Of a stretch of DNA of 64,000 nucleotides, positions 62,379-64,000 are shown one piece after another. Positions within the stretch are counted from its first letter, which is position 1. The number at the start of each line of letters is the position of its first letter. The stretch is taken from assembly GCF_024172125.1 (NCBI RefSeq), contig NZ_JAMZEA010000012.1:248001-312000 (forward strand). The letters are read 5' to 3'. The translations under genes and the position numbers were made by a program. The DNA comes from Actinomadura rupiterrae (GTDB lineage: Bacteria; Actinomycetota; Actinomycetes; Streptosporangiales; Streptosporangiaceae). Under the pieces are notes generated by a model. It saw nothing but the letters and a program-made list of their open reading frames with translations, did no database searches and was not told where the DNA came from.

Positions 62379-63798
62379 ATCGTCGACGGCGCCCAGTCGG
62401 GGTGTGCCTCTCCTGGTCAGTGCAGCCGAGGGCCGTACCGAGGTGTTCCTCCGTGGACTACCCGCCGGTGCGAAGGCGGTGACCGTCCCGCGGCCCGGCG
62501 TCGACGGTCCGCGCATTCCCCGCGATAGAAAGCGGCGTATCAATCCGGCCAAGGTAGACCTGGTCGCGAAAGCACCTGTCCCTGCCTTCGCCCCGCCGCC
62601 CGAGTTGACGCGGAGCGAGCTGATAGCGGTTCTCCGAACAAAGGCCTTCCGCCAGTGGAGTTCAACTCAGAAGGAATTCGGTGAACGTGCCTGGACCATC
62701 GTTGTTGCGCTCATCCAGGCTGGTGGCATTGCCCTCCGCTGCGACGTCATCAACGGGCTCGACTATGTCCCGAAGTCCTGGCGGCTGACTCAGCCCTGGG
62801 CCGACCTCGCCGAAGATCAGCTCGACGAGTTGCTCGGCAGACCCGATCCTGACGCGATCCGCGCGGAGTTGGTTCGTTTCATGGAAGCGGTCCCGGAACT
62901 CGCTCACGAACGCGATCTGCTGCTGGGACTGCCAAAAGGGTCAAAACTAACTGTGCCCTCTGCCTCTTCCGCAGGAACCGATCGGTGGACCGTTTACGAA
63001 GCCGCAGTTCGCGCAGCCTCCGTATGGTGGTCGCGTACGTCCTCGGGCGAGCGAATGACCGCCAAGGAGCTCGCGGCCATCGCGCTGCGGGGCTCGAAGA
63101 AATGGAGCACCGCGCGTATACAGTCGTTCGCCAACCTGATCGGTACCCCCTTTGATCGGGCGGTCGACCAGACCGACACCGAGGTGAGGCTACGAGGACC
63201 GTTGGTATGGAGCGTCGGCGGTGTGGCCGCAGACGCGACACGCGGACGCCCCTGGATCAGCCTGCCCGTCAACGGCGTCCGTCTGCTCGGGCTGGTGGAG
63301 TGCGAGGCCGTAGGCATCCTCCTGATCGAGAACGAGGATACCTTCGAGCGGATCTGTACACAGACCGATTTGAGTGATGACTGGCTGTTGATCTGGGGAG
63401 CGGGCTACGCCAGCACCGGTCTGGCTGTGCTCCTAAGATCCTTTTCTGATCTTCCCCTCGCGGCTTGGTGTGACCTCGACGCCCACGGCATCCAAATCCT
63501 GACCGAATTGGCCGACCGGGTAGGTCGACCCATTCGTCCCGTCGCCATGAACCAAACTCTCTTCGACAGGGGAATCAAGTACCAACAGGAGCCTGATAAG
63601 CAAAAGGCCAACCTGAACCTGGCTGAGCGTCTAACTGCCTCGGCCCCCGCTTCCCTAATCCCCCTAGCGAAGGCCATCGTTCGAGCCAAAGGCGCGGGCT
63701 GCGAACAAGAGTCGCTATATCTTGAAGTTATCCCCCACCTCCGCGACCTCCTTGCAGTCGAACGAGAACCAGCCAGCCCACCAAGCCCGCAATCATGA
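62359..63798 (+). CDS. jetD: JetD-like TOPRIM nuclease (479 aa)
   Basis: C-terminal DUF2220-type TOPRIM domain: LLIENEDTFERI with Glu 324, IWGAGYASTGLAVLLRSF, and LAAWCDLDAHGIQIL with Asp 372 and Asp 374. These acidic residues bind the metal for DNA cleavage. The N-terminus is basic, then helical (TRSELIAVLRTKAFRQWSST), resembling the arm that contacts the SMC complex. The gene overlaps jetC by 20 bases, with the start inside it. Complete and probably active. Confidence 0.85.
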   Translation: MDGRLSESSTAPSRGVPLLVSAAEGRTEVFLRGLPAGAKAVTVPRPGVDGPRIPRDRKRRINPAKVDLVAKAPVPAFAPPPELTRSELIAVLRTKAFRQWSSTQKEFGERAWTIVVALIQAGGIALRCDVINGLDYVPKSWRLTQPWADLAEDQLDELLGRPDPDAIRAELVRFMEAVPELAHERDLLLGLPKGSKLTVPSASSAGTDRWTVYEAAVRAASVWWSRTSSGERMTAKELAAIALRGSKKWSTARIQSFANLIGTPFDRAVDQTDTEVRLRGPLVWSVGGVAADATRGRPWISLPVNGVRLLGLVECEAVGILLIENEDTFERICTQTDLSDDWLLIWGAGYASTGLAVLLRSFSDLPLAAWCDLDAHGIQILTELADRVGRPIRPVAMNQTLFDRGIKYQQEPDKQKANLNLAERLTASAPASLIPLAKAIVRAKGAGCEQESLYLEVIPHLRDLLAVEREPASPPSPQS

Positions 63799-63895
63799 CC
63801 TGGAGAGGAAAGCTCCCAGCCCCGGGCAGGCAGCGCACGACGACGAAAGATGCTGTTGCACTGAAATTGATCTCCCGATCGGAGACAATGACAAC

Positions 63896-64000
63896 ATGAC
63901 CGTACGGAGCCGGGTCCGTGCCATCCTGATCGCCCGCGACGCCCGCCTGCTCACCAACACACGCCTCCAGCCCGACCGGAGCCCCTACTGGGTTCTGCCA
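63896..64000 (+). CDS. NUDIX hydrolase, 5' part only
   Basis: The first 35 codons (VRSRVRAILIARDARLLTN, SPYWVLP) match the beginning of NUDIX proteins just before the GG start of the NUDIX box. The gene runs off the window. ATG after a GGAGACAATG region. Confidence 0.6.
   Translation, partial: MTVRSRVRAILIARDARLLTNTRLQPDRSPYWVLP

Noticed and set aside
1..64000. CRISPR arrays or cas genes
   Set aside because: No regularly spaced repeat series of suitable size and no Cas-like protein was seen.

Overview
The window is high-GC actinomycete DNA, most likely from a Streptosporangiales or Thermomonosporaceae-type genus such as Actinomadura. The evidence is the WhiJ-like XRE/DUF397 pairs, the HATPase anti-sigma-like proteins, the BTAD and NB-ARC regulators and the frequent GTG starts. 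I see no housekeeping genes. The whole window reads as an accretion zone of integrative elements, defence genes and one natural-product cluster. Family names come from recognising protein motifs by eye; no database search was run.

Left element (1 to about 34.5 kb). It opens with a backbone pair (70-675 and 1435-2562), followed by a membrane-anchored BTAD regulator and two HATPase proteins with small partners, divergent from an XRE/DUF397 pair (5.7-9.1 kb). A defence-like island follows: a GIY-YIG nuclease fused to a RAMA-like modified-DNA reader (9233-10165), a small protein/DUF6879/NB-ARC-TPR operon (10.2-13.2 kb, minus), a DUF6119 (TIGR04141) protein (13668-15272, minus), a methylase-like protein with an altered NPPF motif, and a complete hsdM-hsdS-hsdR type I restriction-modification operon (15.5-24.1 kb). 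Next come a Ser/Thr kinase, an AbiGi-like protein and unknown genes (24.2-30.4 kb), then decayed DNA with an IS5-family insertion (30891-31824) and a frameshifted large serine recombinase (32066-33843).

Middle element (about 35.9 to 56 kb). Two copies of a tRNA 3'-end-like sequence (34463-34506 and 35922-35964), each in a longer repeat, and a more degenerate one near 55955-56082 look like attachment sites. Next to the second lie a tyrosine integrase and an excisionase. The element then repeats the backbone of the left element: the same gene pair (40734-41294 and 41909-42961), a HATPase with small partners, and an XRE/DUF397 pair. Its cargo is a YcaO/TfuA cluster with a small possible precursor peptide, two related Fe(II)/2OG oxygenases and an MFS transporter (48.2-53.7 kb), divergent from an XRE regulator followed by a fused DUF6879 protein.

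Right region (56.2-64 kb). After an ISL3-type transposase remnant there is a tightly overlapping five-gene SMC operon of the Wadjet (plasmid-defence) type: JetA-like, two consecutive small KITE/JetB-like proteins, JetC-like SMC ATPase and JetD-like TOPRIM nuclease. The window ends inside a NUDIX hydrolase gene.

The main points of interest are two elements sharing a backbone but carrying different cargo beside repeated tRNA-derived sites, the YcaO/TfuA/dual-oxygenase cluster, the Wadjet variant with two JetB-like genes, and the type I system accompanied by an altered methylase and DUF6119.
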